The notes: a model not told the origin generated them from the sequence alone. A stretch of 64,000 bases of DNA from Prevotella sp. (GCA_016285245.1 JAEEQH010000003.1:1-64000); one strand, 5' to 3'. Shown: positions 1 to 10,024, counted from the first letter of the stretch. Program-made: numbers and translations.

Positions 1-40
1 CCCACATTTTGTGGATTTGCATTATCTTATCTCGACATGT

Positions 41-283
41 TTACATGCATCGCAATCTCTGTTGTAACTCCTGAATCCGCTGCATCAGATGATCAAAATC
101 CAATGACCTCCCATAAATGAAGTATCGCTGCATATTGGAATAATCTTGGCGCCAGTCATCCTGAACATTCTCTGGGGGGAGGATATTAATGGTGTCAGGG
201 TGATGTAATGAATAGTCCACATATCTTATCGCATAGTAGGCTTGTCGATGTTCGATGATGGTATTATATAATGTTTTGTCCCA
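41..283 (-). pseudogene. C-terminal remnant of an AbiEii/AbiGii-type nucleotidyltransferase toxin
   Basis: An 80-codon open frame without a start codon runs on the minus strand from a stop at 284-286 to a TAA at 41-43. Its translation holds IIEHRQAYYAIRYVDYSLHH, then LPPENVQDDW and MQRYFIYGRSLDFDHL, ending in a helical LMQRIQELQQRL. This matches the C-terminal end of AbiEii-family toxins, which normally have about 250-300 residues and an N-terminal nucleotidyltransferase fold; that part is absent. The frame breaks exactly at a short inverted repeat (282-313), with a promoter-like box beyond it, so this looks like a deletion scar. No antitoxin partner (AbiEi type) is visible. Family recognition rests on pattern memory. 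Confidence 0.72.
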
Positions 284-313
284 TTAGTGTCCCATTTTAA
301 CGGGACACTAATG
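282..313. repeat. 12-bp inverted repeat at the break of the AbiEii remnant
   Basis: CATTAGTGTCCC (282-293) and GGGACACTAATG (302-313) are perfect inverted arms around an 8-nt loop. The left arm is preceded by another GTCCCATT, so the motif is partly tandem. It resembles the nonamer repeats near purE (ATTAGTCCC units). It may be a hairpin or the junction of a deletion. Confidence 0.75.
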
Positions 314-330
314 TCAATATTCGTTTAACT

Positions 331-384
331 GGGTGCAAAGATACATAATATCATTGAAAAGTTGCACCCAATTTGCACCCAATT
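331..384 (-). promoter_or_regulatory. Promoter-like region with repeated TTGCACCCAAT
   Basis: The minus strand carries TATCTTTG (336-343), a match to the Bacteroidetes -7 box TAnnTTTG, pointing into the toxin remnant. Upstream of it lie two tandem copies of TTGCACCCAAT (362-372 and 373-383), and GGGTGCAAA at 331-339 is inverted with respect to them. This could be the old promoter plus operator of the lost toxin-region operon, or a rearrangement product. Confidence 0.4.
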
Positions 385-401
385 ATACGTCGTTTACCTC
401 G

Positions 402-1262
402 CTAACTCCTCGTCTTCTTATACTCCTGCGGATAAAGGCCGGTGGCACGCTTGAAATAGCGGCAGAAGTTGGCGGTGGTGGGGAAACCGAGCTGGTAGGC
501 GGTCTCCTTGACGGTCTGGCGGGGATACATGTCCATGATGCGCTTCGCCTGCATCGCTACGTACTGCTGAATCCACTCCAAGGGCGAGAGACCATTGCTG
601 TAGCGTCGGAACACCTTTGAGAAATAACGCGCGTCATAGTCCATCAGCCCGGCATAGTAATTGACATTGCGGTTCTCCTTGTAGTGCTCCACCACGAGGT
701 CGCAGAACTGCGTGTAAAGCTTTGCGGAACGGCTCTCCGTCCACTGTCTGTCCTGCTCGCGACGGTAGTAGTTGATGAACTCGTAGCCCACGGCCATGTG
801 GGACAGGAGCATCTGCCGCCGCAGTTGCAGGTCGTTGAGGTCGTGCAAGGCGATGGCCTCCAGCAGTTCGATGATTGCCTTCACGCGCTTGGCTTGCACA
901 TCGGTCAGATGACAGTGTGGCGTGTAGTTGAACTTGTCGGAGTCGTGGCTGAAAGCACGTGCCTTCAGCTCGCTGAACATCTCGGCTGAGATGAAGACGC
1001 GTGCATAGGCATAATCGTCCGAACACGCTATGTGTCGCAATACATGGCCGGGCATGAGGATTCCAAAGCTATTCTTCTGAATGGCCAATTCCTGCATGTC
1101 GAACATGACGCGTGCACTACCGCTCACACACATCAGGACAATGAGATGCGGAAACACCATGTCAACACCGGTCTGAGAGAAACCGTGTATCTCTTTTTCC
1201 ACATACACACCGTTCTGCTCAACGGCCTGTAACAACGAGGCTAATGTTTCGTCAATCTTCAT
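402..1262 (-). CDS. AraC-family transcriptional regulator
   Basis: A 286-residue protein with a C-terminal AraC/XylS double helix-turn-helix (about residues 185-283), including the typical second-helix segment AYQLGFPTTANFCRYFKRAT followed by P-x-x-Y. The N-terminal 150 residues look like a cupin-type sensing domain of the kind found in AraC regulators; the ligand is unknown. It is transcribed away from another AraC-type gene at 1472. A -7-like box TAAATTTG (1286-1293, minus strand) lies 24 nt upstream of the start codon. It probably controls a local or distant target; none is obvious here. Confidence 0.9.
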   Translation of the reverse strand: MKIDETLASLLQAVEQNGVYVEKEIHGFSQTGVDMVFPHLIVLMCVSGSARVMFDMQELAIQKNSFGILMPGHVLRHIACSDDYAYARVFISAEMFSELKARAFSHDSDKFNYTPHCHLTDVQAKRVKAIIELLEAIALHDLNDLQLRRQMLLSHMAVGYEFINYYRREQDRQWTESRSAKLYTQFCDLVVEHYKENRNVNYYAGLMDYDARYFSKVFRRYSNGLSPLEWIQQYVAMQAKRIMDMYPRQTVKETAYQLGFPTTANFCRYFKRATGLYPQEYKKTRS

Positions 1263-1378
1263 GAGTTCTTGTCTTTCTTCGGCTGCAAATTTACGACTTT
1301 TCTTTCAAACAACAGCAAGAAATCACACATTTTGACAGTAAAAAGGCGAATAATGGTAGTATTTCTTGTCGAAAATAG

Positions 1379-1408
1379 TTGTGTATGTCAAAAAAAGCAG
1401 TATCTTTG
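1379..1408 (+). promoter_or_regulatory. Bacteroidetes-type promoter for the membrane AraC-type gene
   Basis: TTG at 1379-1381 and TATCTTTG at 1401-1408 are separated by 19 nt, the expected spacing for the primary sigma factor of Bacteroidetes. The following leader is about 60 nt to the start codon at 1472. Confidence 0.75.
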
Positions 1409-1471
1409 CAGGCGAGTAGAGTGTAGTTGAACCAACAAATGAGACTTATCCATTATATAAAACTCGAGATT

Positions 1472-2158
1472 ATGACTAAAAGAACCAGCCTGACCGCCTT
1501 GCTATTATTACTGGCGACTACATTCTGTCACGCCCGCACATTGACACTGGAAGAGGCTGACACCCTTATCCTCATATTGGTATTGTTTGTGATACTTCTC
1601 ATTGTGCTGGGAGGTGTCAGTCTGCATTATAACAGGGTTGTCAGCCGGCGAAACGAGCAGCTTCTCCGAATACTCCATGCGCTGGACGACTACCGTGTCA
1701 TAGCTGGCGACGGGGAACTGTCGTTGGACGAGCAGCAAGAGGCGGTCATGAAAAAGCAGCAGAAACCAAAGGCTGCCAAGACGATTCCATTGGACGAGGA
1801 ACAGGCTTTCTTCGTGAAGATGGATGCCCGCGTGAACAAGGAGAAGCCCTATGCGAATCCCGATTTCGACCAACGCTCACTGGCTGAGTTTATGGAGGTC
1901 GATCTGGACACGTTCCGCAAGCTGGTGCCGCGCTATCAGGATGCCGACAGGGCGCTTGAATACATCAACTCCCTGCGTGCAGAATACGCCGCCAAGATCC
2001 TCATGGAGCACCCTGACTATTCGATGGACAAGATTGCCGGTATGTGTGGCTTCACCAGTACGACATCGTTCAACAGCGTCTTCAGATTCGCCTTCGGCAT
2101 CACGCCAACAACCTATCTGAACAGTATGAGGCAGATGTTCAAGAAGAAAGCCGTCTGA
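1472..2158 (+). CDS. Membrane-anchored AraC-type DNA-binding protein
   Basis: With the start at 1472 the protein has 228 residues. It begins with a signal-like hydrophobic stretch (LTALLLLLATTF), followed by a strong transmembrane segment (LILILVLFVILLIVLGG, about residues 32-48), a linker with charged residues, and a C-terminal AraC-type helix-turn-helix (about residues 130-225: YSMDKIAGMCGFTSTTSFN, FRFAFGITPTTYL). An in-frame ATG at 1427 would add 15 polar residues before the signal segment, so the inner start is preferred. Membrane-tethered AraC-like regulators are common in Prevotella and Bacteroides; the signal sensed is unknown. It is divergent from another AraC gene. Confidence 0.85.
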   Translation: MTKRTSLTALLLLLATTFCHARTLTLEEADTLILILVLFVILLIVLGGVSLHYNRVVSRRNEQLLRILHALDDYRVIAGDGELSLDEQQEAVMKKQQKPKAAKTIPLDEEQAFFVKMDARVNKEKPYANPDFDQRSLAEFMEVDLDTFRKLVPRYQDADRALEYINSLRAEYAAKILMEHPDYSMDKIAGMCGFTSTTSFNSVFRFAFGITPTTYLNSMRQMFKKKAV

Positions 2159-2188
2159 CAGGGTGTCAGGACACCTCAACCTCTCCCA

Positions 2189-3775
2189 TTACTCATTAAT
2201 AACCTGCAGGGCTTTCTGGACGATGTCGCTCTGCTCGTTGATAATCGCGTAGTACTCGGACATATCCCAAAGGTCGCGGGCGATGAGCGCTTTCAATTGA
2301 AGGCGCAGGTAGGGCAGCGTGCGCTGCAGCTCGTCATCGTCCTTGGCCTTGATTTTCTGTTTCTCACCTTCCTGGAAGATGGCGTCGAGGAGCGTCTGCG
2401 GCACCTCGAAGCGGTTGCGGAAGTCGGCGAACTGCGGGTAAGCCTTCTTCAGCTGCTTGCGGTTGTTGTCGACGTAGCGCAGGTTCTGCTGGACGATGAT
2501 GGACTTGGCGGCCAAGTCACGGTGCAGCTTCGTGTAGCGCGTCGTGTCGAGGGGTACGAAGTGGTCGGGCATGATGCCGCCGCCGCCATAGACGACACGG
2601 TGCTTACGCAAGGTCTCGAAGCGCAGAGAGTCGGCAAAATGGATGCTGTCGCGGTTGGTCAGCTCGCCTTTCTTCAGACGGTTGCTGACGTCCATGGCAT
2701 AGTCCTTCTGATTGCCCTTCTCGTAAGGCTTCTGGATACAACGGCCGGCGGGCGTGTAGTAGTGGGCGATGGTCAGACGAATCATCGAGCCGTCGGGCAG
2801 GTCGATGGGGCGCTGGACAAGACCCTTGCCGAAGGAACGACGGCCGACGACGAAGCCACGGTCCTGATCCTGGATGGCACCCGTCACAATCTCGGCTGCC
2901 GAGGCGGTATACTCGTCGATGAGCACCACCACGCGGCCGTCGCGCATCTGGCCGTTGCCGTCGGCACGGTAGTCCTGGCGCGGCACGCGGCGTCCCTCGG
3001 TGTAGACGATGAGGTCGTTCTTCTGCAGGAACTCGTTGGCAATGTTGACAGCCGCCTGCAGCAGACCGCCGCCGTTCTCCTGGAGGTCGAGCACGAGGTT
3101 CCTGGCCCCCTGCTTCTGCAGGTCGGTGAGGGCGTCGCAGAACTCCTGGTGCGTTGTGGCGCCGAAGCTGCCGATGCGAATGTAGCCCACGCCGGGCCGG
3201 ATGATGTAGTGTGCATCGATGGTGTGGACGGGAATTTTGTCGCGCACGACGGTGAACGTCAGACGCTCCTTGACGCCCGTGCGAACGATGCCCAGCCGCA
3301 CCTTCGTGCCTTTAGGACCGCGCAGGCGCGACATGATCTCCTCCTTCGACATCTTCACACCGGCAATGGCGCTGTCGTTGACGCTGACGATGCGGTCGCC
3401 GGCAATGATGCCCACCTTCTCCGACGGGCCGTTGCTGACGGGCTGTATGACCATCAGCGTGTCGTCGACCATGTTGAACTGTACGCCGATGCCCTCGAAA
3501 TTTCCCTGCAGGGGTTCGTTCATCGACTTCGTCTCCTTGGGCGTGGAGTAGCTGGAGTGGGGGTCGAGCTTCTCGAGCATACCGCGGATGGCATCCTCGA
3601 CGAGTTTCGCTTCGTCGACGCTGTCGACGTAGAGGTTGGCTGTGGCTATCTCGGCTATCTGCAACTTACGCAGCGGCGAATCCTCGCTCATGTTCACTCT
3701 CATCTGGGCGGTGGCCAGGAGGGTGTGTAGCGATAGGGCCGCTACGAAAAGAACGGTTCTCTTTAAGTTATTCAT
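2189..3775 (-). CDS. S41-family C-terminal processing peptidase (CtpA/Prc-like)
   Basis: A 528-residue exported protease. The N-terminus is a signal peptide ending near LLATAQ. A PDZ domain follows (about residues 85-175, with [19 protein letters not shown]), then the S41 domain, where [11 protein letters not shown] carries the nucleophile serine and [11 protein letters not shown] the catalytic lysine. Such enzymes cleave C-terminal tails of periplasmic or envelope proteins. The start ATG lies inside the 3' end of parE (8-nt overlap), so the two genes are likely translationally coupled and form the end of a three-gene operon. Confidence 0.93.
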   Translation of the reverse strand: MNNLKRTVLFVAALSLHTLLATAQMRVNMSEDSPLRKLQIAEIATANLYVDSVDEAKLVEDAIRGMLEKLDPHSSYSTPKETKSMNEPLQGNFEGIGVQFNMVDDTLMVIQPVSNGPSEKVGIIAGDRIVSVNDSAIAGVKMSKEEIMSRLRGPKGTKVRLGIVRTGVKERLTFTVVRDKIPVHTIDAHYIIRPGVGYIRIGSFGATTHQEFCDALTDLQKQGARNLVLDLQENGGGLLQAAVNIANEFLQKNDLIVYTEGRRVPRQDYRADGNGQMRDGRVVVLIDEYTASAAEIVTGAIQDQDRGFVVGRRSFGKGLVQRPIDLPDGSMIRLTIAHYYTPAGRCIQKPYEKGNQKDYAMDVSNRLKKGELTNRDSIHFADSLRFETLRKHRVVYGGGGIMPDHFVPLDTTRYTKLHRDLAAKSIIVQQNLRYVDNNRKQLKKAYPQFADFRNRFEVPQTLLDAIFQEGEKQKIKAKDDDELQRTLPYLRLQLKALIARDLWDMSEYYAIINEQSDIVQKALQVINE

Positions 3776-5723
3776 ATTGGTCTTCTTCTGGACGGTCTTC
3801 CTCGATGACGAGGTTGTCGATGATGAAGTTCTGGCGTTCCATGGTGTTCTTGCCCATGTAGTACTCCAGCAGTTTCTGTACCTGGTCGGTCTTGTGGAGC
3901 GTCACCTGCTCCAGGCGGATGTCGGGACCGATGAAGCCGGCAAACTCCTCGGGCGAGATCTCGCCGAGACCCTTGAATCGCGTGATCTCGGGGTCGGGGC
4001 CCAGGTCGCCGATGGCCTGCAGGCGCTCCTCCTCGCTGTAGCAGTAGCGGGTGATGAAGTCGGTCTTCTTGGCGCCGGGCTTGGCGTCCTCGTTGGCGAT
4101 GACCTGCTTGTTGCGTATCTTCGTACGACGGTTGCGGACACGGAACAGCGGTGTCTGCAGCACGTAGACGTGACCCTTCTTGATGAGCTCCGGGAAGAAC
4201 TGTAGGAAGAATGTGATGATGAGCAGGCGGATGTGCATACCGTCGACATCGGCATCGGTGGCCACGATGACCTTGTTGTAGCGCAGGGTGTCGAGACCCT
4301 CCTCGATGTCGAGGGCGGCCTGCAGGAGGTTGAACTCCTCGTTCTCGTAGACCACCTTCTTGGTGAGTCCGAAGCAGTTGAGGGGCTTGCCGCGCAGCGA
4401 GAACACCGCCTGGGTGTTGACGTCGCGGCTCTTCGTGATGCTGCCGCTGGCGGAGTCGCCCTCGGTGATGAAGATGGAGGACTCCTCCTTGCGCTCGTCC
4501 TTCACGTCGCTGAAGTGTATGCGACAGTCGCGCAGCTTGCGGTTGTGGAGGTTCGCCTTCTTGGCACGCTCACGGGCCAGCTTCGTCACGCCAGCCATCG
4601 CCTTGCGGTCGCGCTCACTCTCCTTAATCTTGTTCTCCAGCACCTCGGCCACGTCCTGATGAATGTGCAGGTAGTTGTCGACCTCCTGCTTGATGAAGTC
4701 GCCGACGTACTTGTTGATGCTCACGCCGTCGGGCGACATGGTCAGCGAGCCGAGCTTGATCTTCGTCTGGCTCTCGAACATCGGCTCCTCGACGTTGACG
4801 GCGATGGCGGCGACGATGCCTGTACGGATGTCGCCGTACTCGTACTTGCCGTAGAACTCCTTGATGGTTCGGGCGATGTGCTCCTTGAAGGCACTCTGGT
4901 GGGTGCCGCCCTGGGTGGTATGCTGGCCGTTGACGAAGGAGTAGTACTCCTCGCCGTACTGGTTGGCATGGGTGAAGGCTATCTCGATGTCGTCGCCCTG
5001 AAGGTGGACGATGGGGTAGAGCTGGTCGGTGGTCATGCGGTCCTTCAGCAGGTCCTCCAGACCGTGGCGCGACAGGATGCGGCGCCCGTTGTACATGATG
5101 GTCAGGCCCGTGTTCAGGTAAGTGTAGTTGCGGAGCATCGTCTCCACAATCTCGTCGTGGAACCGGTAGTTCAGGAACTTCGTGGCGTCGGGCTCGAAGA
5201 AGATGTACGTGCCGTTCTCGTCCTGTGACGGCTCCGTGACGTCGCTCACCAGCTTGCCCTGCTCGAACACCGCACGGCGCACCTTGCCCTCACGGTACGA
5301 GGCCACCTCGAAGTGACTCGACAGCGCGTTGACCGCCTTCACACCGACGCCGTTCAGGCCGATGGACTTCTTAAAGGCCTTCGAGTCGAACTTGCCGCTG
5401 GTGTTCAGGATGCTCACCGACTCGATGAGCTTGCCCTGGGGAATGCCGCGGCCGTAGTCGCGAACGGAGATGTGCAGGCCGTCCTCGACGTTCACCTCGA
5501 TGCGGTCGCCGGCCTTCATCTTGAACTCGTCGATGGAGTTGTCGAACACCTCCTTCAGCAGCACGTAGATGCCGTCCTCGGCCGACGAGCCGTCGCCCAG
5601 ACGGCCGATGTACATGCCGGGACGCAGACGGATATGCTCCAAACCGGTCAAGGTCTGGATGTTATCGTCGGTATAGTCTACTGCCGACGGGCTATTGGTG
5701 GTGAGGTTGGGGTCGTCGTTCAT
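3768..5723 (-). CDS. parE: DNA topoisomerase IV subunit B
   Basis: A 651-residue type IIA topoisomerase ATPase subunit. GHKL ATP-binding motifs are visible near the N-terminus ([31 protein letters not shown]), followed by the transducer domain and the TOPRIM region with [10 protein letters not shown] and [10 protein letters not shown]. It decatenates and relaxes DNA together with ParC, which is not in the window. GyrB is the main alternative, but the length and the compact C-terminus fit the ParE-type protein of Bacteroidales. Its start overlaps the upstream acetyltransferase-like gene by ATGA (5720-5723). Confidence 0.9.
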   Translation of the reverse strand: MNDDPNLTTNSPSAVDYTDDNIQTLTGLEHIRLRPGMYIGRLGDGSSAEDGIYVLLKEVFDNSIDEFKMKAGDRIEVNVEDGLHISVRDYGRGIPQGKLIESVSILNTSGKFDSKAFKKSIGLNGVGVKAVNALSSHFEVASYREGKVRRAVFEQGKLVSDVTEPSQDENGTYIFFEPDATKFLNYRFHDEIVETMLRNYTYLNTGLTIMYNGRRILSRHGLEDLLKDRMTTDQLYPIVHLQGDDIEIAFTHANQYGEEYYSFVNGQHTTQGGTHQSAFKEHIARTIKEFYGKYEYGDIRTGIVAAIAVNVEEPMFESQTKIKLGSLTMSPDGVSINKYVGDFIKQEVDNYLHIHQDVAEVLENKIKESERDRKAMAGVTKLARERAKKANLHNRKLRDCRIHFSDVKDERKEESSIFITEGDSASGSITKSRDVNTQAVFSLRGKPLNCFGLTKKVVYENEEFNLLQAALDIEEGLDTLRYNKVIVATDADVDGMHIRLLIITFFLQFFPELIKKGHVYVLQTPLFRVRNRRTKIRNKQVIANEDAKPGAKKTDFITRYCYSEEERLQAIGDLGPDPEITRFKGLGEISPEEFAGFIGPDIRLEQVTLHKTDQVQKLLEYYMGKNTMERQNFIIDNLVIEEDRPEEDQYE

Positions 5724-6874
5724 AGGGCTTTCTTATAACATCTTCTGCGTTTATGTTGTTCGTGGTCAAAGTACATCCACTGGCTCTGCACCTTGCCGTT
5801 GGTCTCCATCTCCACATGGGTCTCGCCCCACTTGAAGCCGTACTTCTGGTAGATGGGGATGAGGTCGTAGAACAGCAGGGCGTTGGCACCCTTCGACCGG
5901 TATTCGGGCAGCACGCCGACGAGCAGGCAGTCGACGACGTCGGTCTTCTTCCACTTCAGGGCACGGAGCAGGTGCCACCAGCCGAACGGCCACAGACGGC
6001 CGTTGCGGCACTTCTGCAGGGCACGCGTCAGGGACGGGATGCTGATGCCGACGCCGATGACATCGTGGTCAGGCGTGTTCCAGTCCTCGATGATGCAGAG
6101 CATCTCCAGGTCCAGGAACTTGAAGTACATCTTCACGTACTCGTCCATCTGCTTCTCCGACATCTCCGAGTAGCCATACAGTTGACCGAACGTCTTGTTG
6201 ATGACCTCGAACACACGATGGCCATACTGCCTGGGGCCGAAGACGTCGCTCTTCACCAGTTTCTTCACCTGGAGGTTATAGCGCTGCATACACAGTTCGG
6301 CCACGCGCTTCATCTTGTCGGGCATACCCTCCTTGGGCACGAAGACCTTGTACTCCACGTAGTCGTTGTCCTTTTCATAGCCCACCATCTGCTCCATCAG
6401 CTGCGGGTAGTACTCGAAGTTGTACTCCGTAGCCATCGTGCCCAGCTCCTCGAAGCCCTTCGTCAGCATACCCTCGGGGTCCATGTCGGTGAAGCCCAGC
6501 GGGCCGATGATCTCCTTCATGCCCTTCTCCCGGCCGTAGTCCTCGACGGCTGTCAGCAGAGCCCGCATGACGTCGACGTCGTTCACCAGGTCGAGCCAGC
6601 CGAAACGGACGGCCGGACGGTCCCATTGCTTGTTGTAGCGGTGGTTGATGATGGCAGCCACACGGCCCACCAGCTTGCCGTCCTTGTATGCCAGAAAGTA
6701 TTCGGCCTCACAGAACTCGAAGGCGGAATTCTTGTCCTTGCTCAGCGTCTGCACCTCGTCGCTGTACAAGTTCGGTGCGTCGTAGGGGTTACCGCGGTAA
6801 AGGTCATAATGCAGTTGGATAAACGTGTCCAAGTCGCGCTTGGTCTGCACTTTCTTAATGGTAATTTCTGCCAT
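5720..6874 (-). CDS. GNAT-like N-acetyltransferase (YghO-like)
   Basis: A 384-residue protein from the ATG at 6872-6874 (MAEITIKKV). A farther in-frame ATG at 6905-6907 lies on the -7 box itself, so it cannot be the start. The N-terminal half has acyltransferase-like segments ([34 protein letters not shown]) and the C-terminal half repeats a GNAT-like fold ([16 protein letters not shown]). Substrate unknown; the family is conserved in Bacteroidetes and includes E. coli YghO. A promoter box TAACTTTG (6905-6912, minus) sits about 30 nt upstream. It heads the operon with parE and the S41 protease. Confidence 0.8.
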   Translation of the reverse strand: MAEITIKKVQTKRDLDTFIQLHYDLYRGNPYDAPNLYSDEVQTLSKDKNSAFEFCEAEYFLAYKDGKLVGRVAAIINHRYNKQWDRPAVRFGWLDLVNDVDVMRALLTAVEDYGREKGMKEIIGPLGFTDMDPEGMLTKGFEELGTMATEYNFEYYPQLMEQMVGYEKDNDYVEYKVFVPKEGMPDKMKRVAELCMQRYNLQVKKLVKSDVFGPRQYGHRVFEVINKTFGQLYGYSEMSEKQMDEYVKMYFKFLDLEMLCIIEDWNTPDHDVIGVGISIPSLTRALQKCRNGRLWPFGWWHLLRALKWKKTDVVDCLLVGVLPEYRSKGANALLFYDLIPIYQKYGFKWGETHVEMETNGKVQSQWMYFDHEQHKRRRCYKKAL

Positions 6875-6904
6875 GAGTAGTATGTGTTTTTTTGAAATAT
6901 GACG

Positions 6905-6912
6905 CAAAGTTA
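6905..6912 (-). promoter_or_regulatory. -7 box for the acetyltransferase-parE-S41 operon
   Basis: TAACTTTG on the minus strand, a match to TAnnTTTG, 30 nt upstream of the start codon. No good -33 TTG at the usual distance is visible, so the promoter call rests on the -7 element. Confidence 0.5.
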
Positions 6913-6976
6913 CACCTTTTTTTTAGAAAAAATGCATATTTTTTTGTTTTTTGTCACTCTATATGAAAAAAATACT

Positions 6977-6984
6977 TAACTTTG
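6977..6984 (+). promoter_or_regulatory. -7 box for the OmpA-like gene
   Basis: TAACTTTG lies 52 nt upstream of the ATG at 7037. A TTG at 6951-6953 lies 23 nt upstream, slightly longer than the usual 19-20 nt. The leader is A-rich, as expected for a highly expressed porin gene. Confidence 0.6.
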
Positions 6985-7036
6985 CAGCGTTATTACAGAC
7001 CATGACAATTAAATCACAATTAAATACAGAGTTATA

Positions 7037-8218
7037 ATGAACAGCAAGAAGATTATCGCCACTGCCGTTATGGCATTGTTGGCTGGTGGCACCGTAGCCG
7101 CACAGGGCCACATGAAATCCTATTCCTATGTTGAGGCTCAGGGAGGTGTTCAGATGACCTCCACAAACGCTAAGATGACTAAGCTCATCACGCCCACTGG
7201 CGCACTCAGCTTCGGTCACTACTTCACGCCCGTTGTCGGCGCCCGTCTGCACTTTAACGGACCGCAGGCAAAGAGCGGCTTCGAGGGACTGGACCAGTAC
7301 TACAAGTGGAACTATGTGACCTCGTCGGCCGACCTGCTGGTGAACCTGACGACGCTCTTCACCAAGAACTACGCCAATCCGCTGAACGTCATCCTGCTGG
7401 GTGGTATCGGCCTGAACTACGCGTGGGATAATGACGAGCTGAAAGACCTGAACCTGAACCCCAGCATCGCACCCCTGGCTTGGGATGACAACCGTCTGAC
7501 ACACAACCTCCGTGCCGGACTGCGTCTGGAGACGAACGTGACGAAGCCTATCGGCGTGTCGCTGGAGCTGGCTGCCAATTCGCTCGACGACCGTTTCAAC
7601 TCGAAGACCAACGACCGCGACGACTGGATGTTCACCGCTATGGTCGGTCTGGCCTACCGCTTCGGCTACCGCGACTATAAGCCTACAAAGGTTGTCCGCC
7701 AGGTAGAGGAAGAGGTATGGGTCGACGTTCCCGATACCATCATCGTCAAGGAGAAGCGCCCCATCGTCACCGAGGAGAAGAAGAAAATAGAAGAGGTCAT
7801 CTTCTTCGAGATCCGTCAGAGCGACACCAAGGCAGCACAGGGCACCGAGAAGGCCATCAAGGACGTTGCCGATCTGATGAAGACGTCCGACGATGCCGTG
7901 TTCACGCTTACTGGCTATGCTGACAAGGGCACGGGTAATCCCAAGCTGAACCAGATGTACGCCAAGCGTCGTGCCGACGACGTGACGAAGATCCTCATCG
8001 AGGAGCACGGACTCGACGCTTCCCGTCTGACCAGCGACTCAAAGGGTGACACCGTTCAGCCGTTCGAGGAGAACGACAAGAACCGTTGCGTCATCATCAC
8101 CGGCGAGGGTACGTTCAAGGTGACGAAGTACGAGGAGTACGACGTTCAGAAGGTGACCACGAAGAAGGTGAAGAATACCGTCATCCGCGAGGTGGTTGAC
8201 GAGGTCTACGACGACTAA
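7037..8218 (+). CDS. OmpA-family outer membrane protein
   Basis: A 393-residue protein with a signal peptide (cleavage near GGTVAAQ), an N-terminal beta-barrel of about 210 residues ending in aromatic strands (GLAYRFGYRDYK), a charged linker rich in V, E and K, and a C-terminal OmpA-like peptidoglycan-binding domain (about residues 245-350) with LTGYADKGTGNPKLNQMYAK and ADDVTKILIEEHG. It probably tethers the outer membrane to the cell wall. After the OmpA domain there is an additional VTTKKVKN-rich tail. The stop codon overlaps the stop of the convergent methyltransferase gene. Confidence 0.9.
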   Translation: MNSKKIIATAVMALLAGGTVAAQGHMKSYSYVEAQGGVQMTSTNAKMTKLITPTGALSFGHYFTPVVGARLHFNGPQAKSGFEGLDQYYKWNYVTSSADLLVNLTTLFTKNYANPLNVILLGGIGLNYAWDNDELKDLNLNPSIAPLAWDDNRLTHNLRAGLRLETNVTKPIGVSLELAANSLDDRFNSKTNDRDDWMFTAMVGLAYRFGYRDYKPTKVVRQVEEEVWVDVPDTIIVKEKRPIVTEEKKKIEEVIFFEIRQSDTKAAQGTEKAIKDVADLMKTSDDAVFTLTGYADKGTGNPKLNQMYAKRRADDVTKILIEEHGLDASRLTSDSKGDTVQPFEENDKNRCVIITGEGTFKVTKYEEYDVQKVTTKKVKNTVIREVVDEVYDD

Positions 8219-9402
8219 ACCATAGACATATTCGTCTTGCTGCAGATCAGCAGGACATGACTCCCGTCGGCGAGGGTGGTAGCAAAGATAAAGGTGCTGC
8301 CACCCTCGCTCATTTTCAGGCGTTGGCGCAGCTGGGCTACCGTTAGCGGGAAGTTGCGCACGGTGATGTTAGCCTGCTGGATGCCGGCGAGGGCTGTGCG
8401 CAGCTCGCGCTTGTTCATGGTTGTCACGGCGTCTATATGGAACACGCGGCCGGGGAAGTCCGTCACCAGGCGGTCGCTGGTGAATAGATGGCTGTTTGAT
8501 GCCAACTGGCTGATACTAAAAGCTTTGGCGATGTCATTGAAACAGCCCGCCTTCATGATCGAGGCGTTGGGCTCGTAGAGGTAGATGAAAGATGAGAGAT
8601 GACAGATATGATTAGAACTGCTGGGCGATGGGTGGTATGAAAATATGGAGTCGTCGTTGACGCAATAGACGGAGAATGGTTCTGCAGGTTGCTGTTGCAT
8701 CACGATAAGCAGTTCCTTGCACTCGTTCTGAACGGAGACGATATGGACCTCGCTGACATATTCGGCTCCGAGGTCGCTGACGGCCTTGCGCCAGTCGAGC
8801 ATCGGCGAGAGCTTGATGATAACACGGTCGGCTTTCTCCAGAAGCAGGTCGCGCAGGGCCACGACGTCGGGCGTGCAGTCGCTGATGCCGTAGGTGCGCT
8901 GTCCGCTGTCATCACGTCGCGCAGGGTCTATATATATAAGGTTGGCGCGCGACATCCGGCGCAGGTATTCCACGCTGTCGCCACAAACGATCTCAGCCTG
9001 AAGACCGAGAACCTCGAAGTTATGGCGGGCAATGTCGCAAAGGTGTTCCTGACGTTCTACGTAGACGGCCTTCTGAAACCCCTGGGCCATGAACGAGAAG
9101 TCTACGCCAAAGCCGCCGGTGAGGTCGACGAACACCGACTTGGCGAGGGACTGTTGCGAGAGGCCCTGCTTGTAGCGGGCCGTCTGCTCGCTGGAGCATT
9201 GCTCCATGGAGAGATGTGGGGGATAGATAATACCGTCGGAAGCGGCCCATGAGGGCAACTTCCGGCGGGCTGTTTGTCTGCCGGCTATCTGGTCGAGGGC
9301 GATGGCCAGGTCGACGTCAGGGTCTTTCGTCCCCTTGAGTGCCAGTTGCCTGACGTCGTCATCGGCATGTCGGCGGATGAAGTCGGCAGTCGTTTCGTTC
9401 AC
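8215..9402 (-). CDS. THUMP-like class I SAM-dependent methyltransferase
   Basis: A 395-residue protein. The centre holds a Rossmann SAM-binding motif (VFVDLTGGFGVDFSFMA, about residues 90-106), an acidic ribose-binding position (VYVERQ) and a catalytic-loop equivalent IYIDPARRDDSG in place of NPPY. The C-terminal part (EPNASIMKAG onward) is the THUMP-like domain of this Bacteroidetes family. RNA is the probable substrate, by inference. Around residues 264-274 the coding DNA contains four heptamer units of the GATGAGA family (8584-8611), making a serine/histidine-rich loop SNHICHLSSF. Its stop overlaps that of the convergent ompA-like gene by 4 nt. Confidence 0.82.
   Translation of the reverse strand: MNETTADFIRRHADDDVRQLALKGTKDPDVDLAIALDQIAGRQTARRKLPSWAASDGIIYPPHLSMEQCSSEQTARYKQGLSQQSLAKSVFVDLTGGFGVDFSFMAQGFQKAVYVERQEHLCDIARHNFEVLGLQAEIVCGDSVEYLRRMSRANLIYIDPARRDDSGQRTYGISDCTPDVVALRDLLLEKADRVIIKLSPMLDWRKAVSDLGAEYVSEVHIVSVQNECKELLIVMQQQPAEPFSVYCVNDDSIFSYHPSPSSSNHICHLSSFIYLYEPNASIMKAGCFNDIAKAFSISQLASNSHLFTSDRLVTDFPGRVFHIDAVTTMNKRELRTALAGIQQANITVRNFPLTVAQLRQRLKMSEGGSTFIFATTLADGSHVLLICSKTNMSMV
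8584..8611. repeat. In-frame heptamer array, GATGAGA family
   Basis: Units GATGAAA, GATGAGA, GATGACA, GATATGA in direct succession, followed by TTAGA. The same ending, GATGAGA-GATATGA-TTAGA without the GATGACA unit, occurs at 41915-41933, 33 kb away, so this is a dispersed sequence and not only local slippage. Confidence 0.8.
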
Positions 9403-9410
9403 TTTTACTT

Positions 9411-9434
9411 TTTACATTTTTACATTCTTACATT
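9411..9434. repeat. Octamer tandem repeat TTTACATT x3
   Basis: Three units (TTTACATT twice, then CTTACATT) lie between the DUF3332 gene and the start of the methyltransferase, close to where the latter's ribosome-binding region would be. Confidence 0.8.
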
Positions 9435-9439
9435 CTTCT

Positions 9440-9994
9440 TTATCGCATGGCAAAGAAATAGCCGCCACCGACGGCGGTGCGTACCTGGTAGACACCGGCC
9501 TCGTCGGGTGTCACCGTCAGCTGCATATTCTTATCGGCCAGCGTGGTAATGGTGCCGTCGGGGTTGAAACGGAAGAGCTCGGTGGTCTTGCCGTTCTGCT
9601 CCAGCGACCAAATGTTCTGCTGCTTGTCGTACTTGAAATAGCTCAGCTCGCCGGTGGGAGCCTTGATCTCGTAGCCGTCCTTCAGGGTGGTCACGGCATA
9701 GTAGCGGCCGTCGCTGCCCAGCACCTGCTGTGTCTTGCCGATGTTGGCGTGCATGGGGTTGTTGCCTGTCCAGAACTCGATGGTGTTCAGCACAACGGCG
9801 TCGACAAACAGACAGATGGAACCCACGATGGGGGTGAGGATGAAGCCAACGATGGCGTTGACAAACTTGTTGCTGGTCATTGTACGCTGCCACTTGGCAT
9901 AGCTGTTGAACAGGCTGTAAGAGCCGATGCAAGAACTGTAGAGGAGTCCGCCAGCAAGGAGACAGCTCACTACCTTAAGATTCATTTTTTTCAT
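9440..9994 (-). CDS. DUF3332 family membrane-associated protein
   Basis: A 184-residue protein with an N-terminal lipoprotein-like signal (LLAGGLLYSSCIGSYSLF, possible lipobox cysteine at residue 22), then a second hydrophobic segment (VNAIVGFILTPIVGSICLFVDAVVLN) and a beta-rich C-terminal half. This matches the DUF3332 family, of unknown function, common in Bacteroidetes. It lies 37 nt upstream of the methyltransferase start on the same strand and may be co-transcribed with it. Confidence 0.8.
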   Translation of the reverse strand: MKKMNLKVVSCLLAGGLLYSSCIGSYSLFNSYAKWQRTMTSNKFVNAIVGFILTPIVGSICLFVDAVVLNTIEFWTGNNPMHANIGKTQQVLGSDGRYYAVTTLKDGYEIKAPTGELSYFKYDKQQNIWSLEQNGKTTELFRFNPDGTITTLADKNMQLTVTPDEAGVYQVRTAVGGGYFFAMR

Positions 9995-10024
9995 TGTTGT
10001 TGGTTTTAATGGAAAATTAATGGT

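Noticed and set aside
2297..3730. 477-codon antisense frame opposite the S41 protease
   Set aside because: It mirrors a real gene of high third-position GC; the product is a low-complexity V/L/A/D/H mixture with no domain. The same holds for the long antisense frames at 5753-6880, 4233-5228 and 45913-47832.
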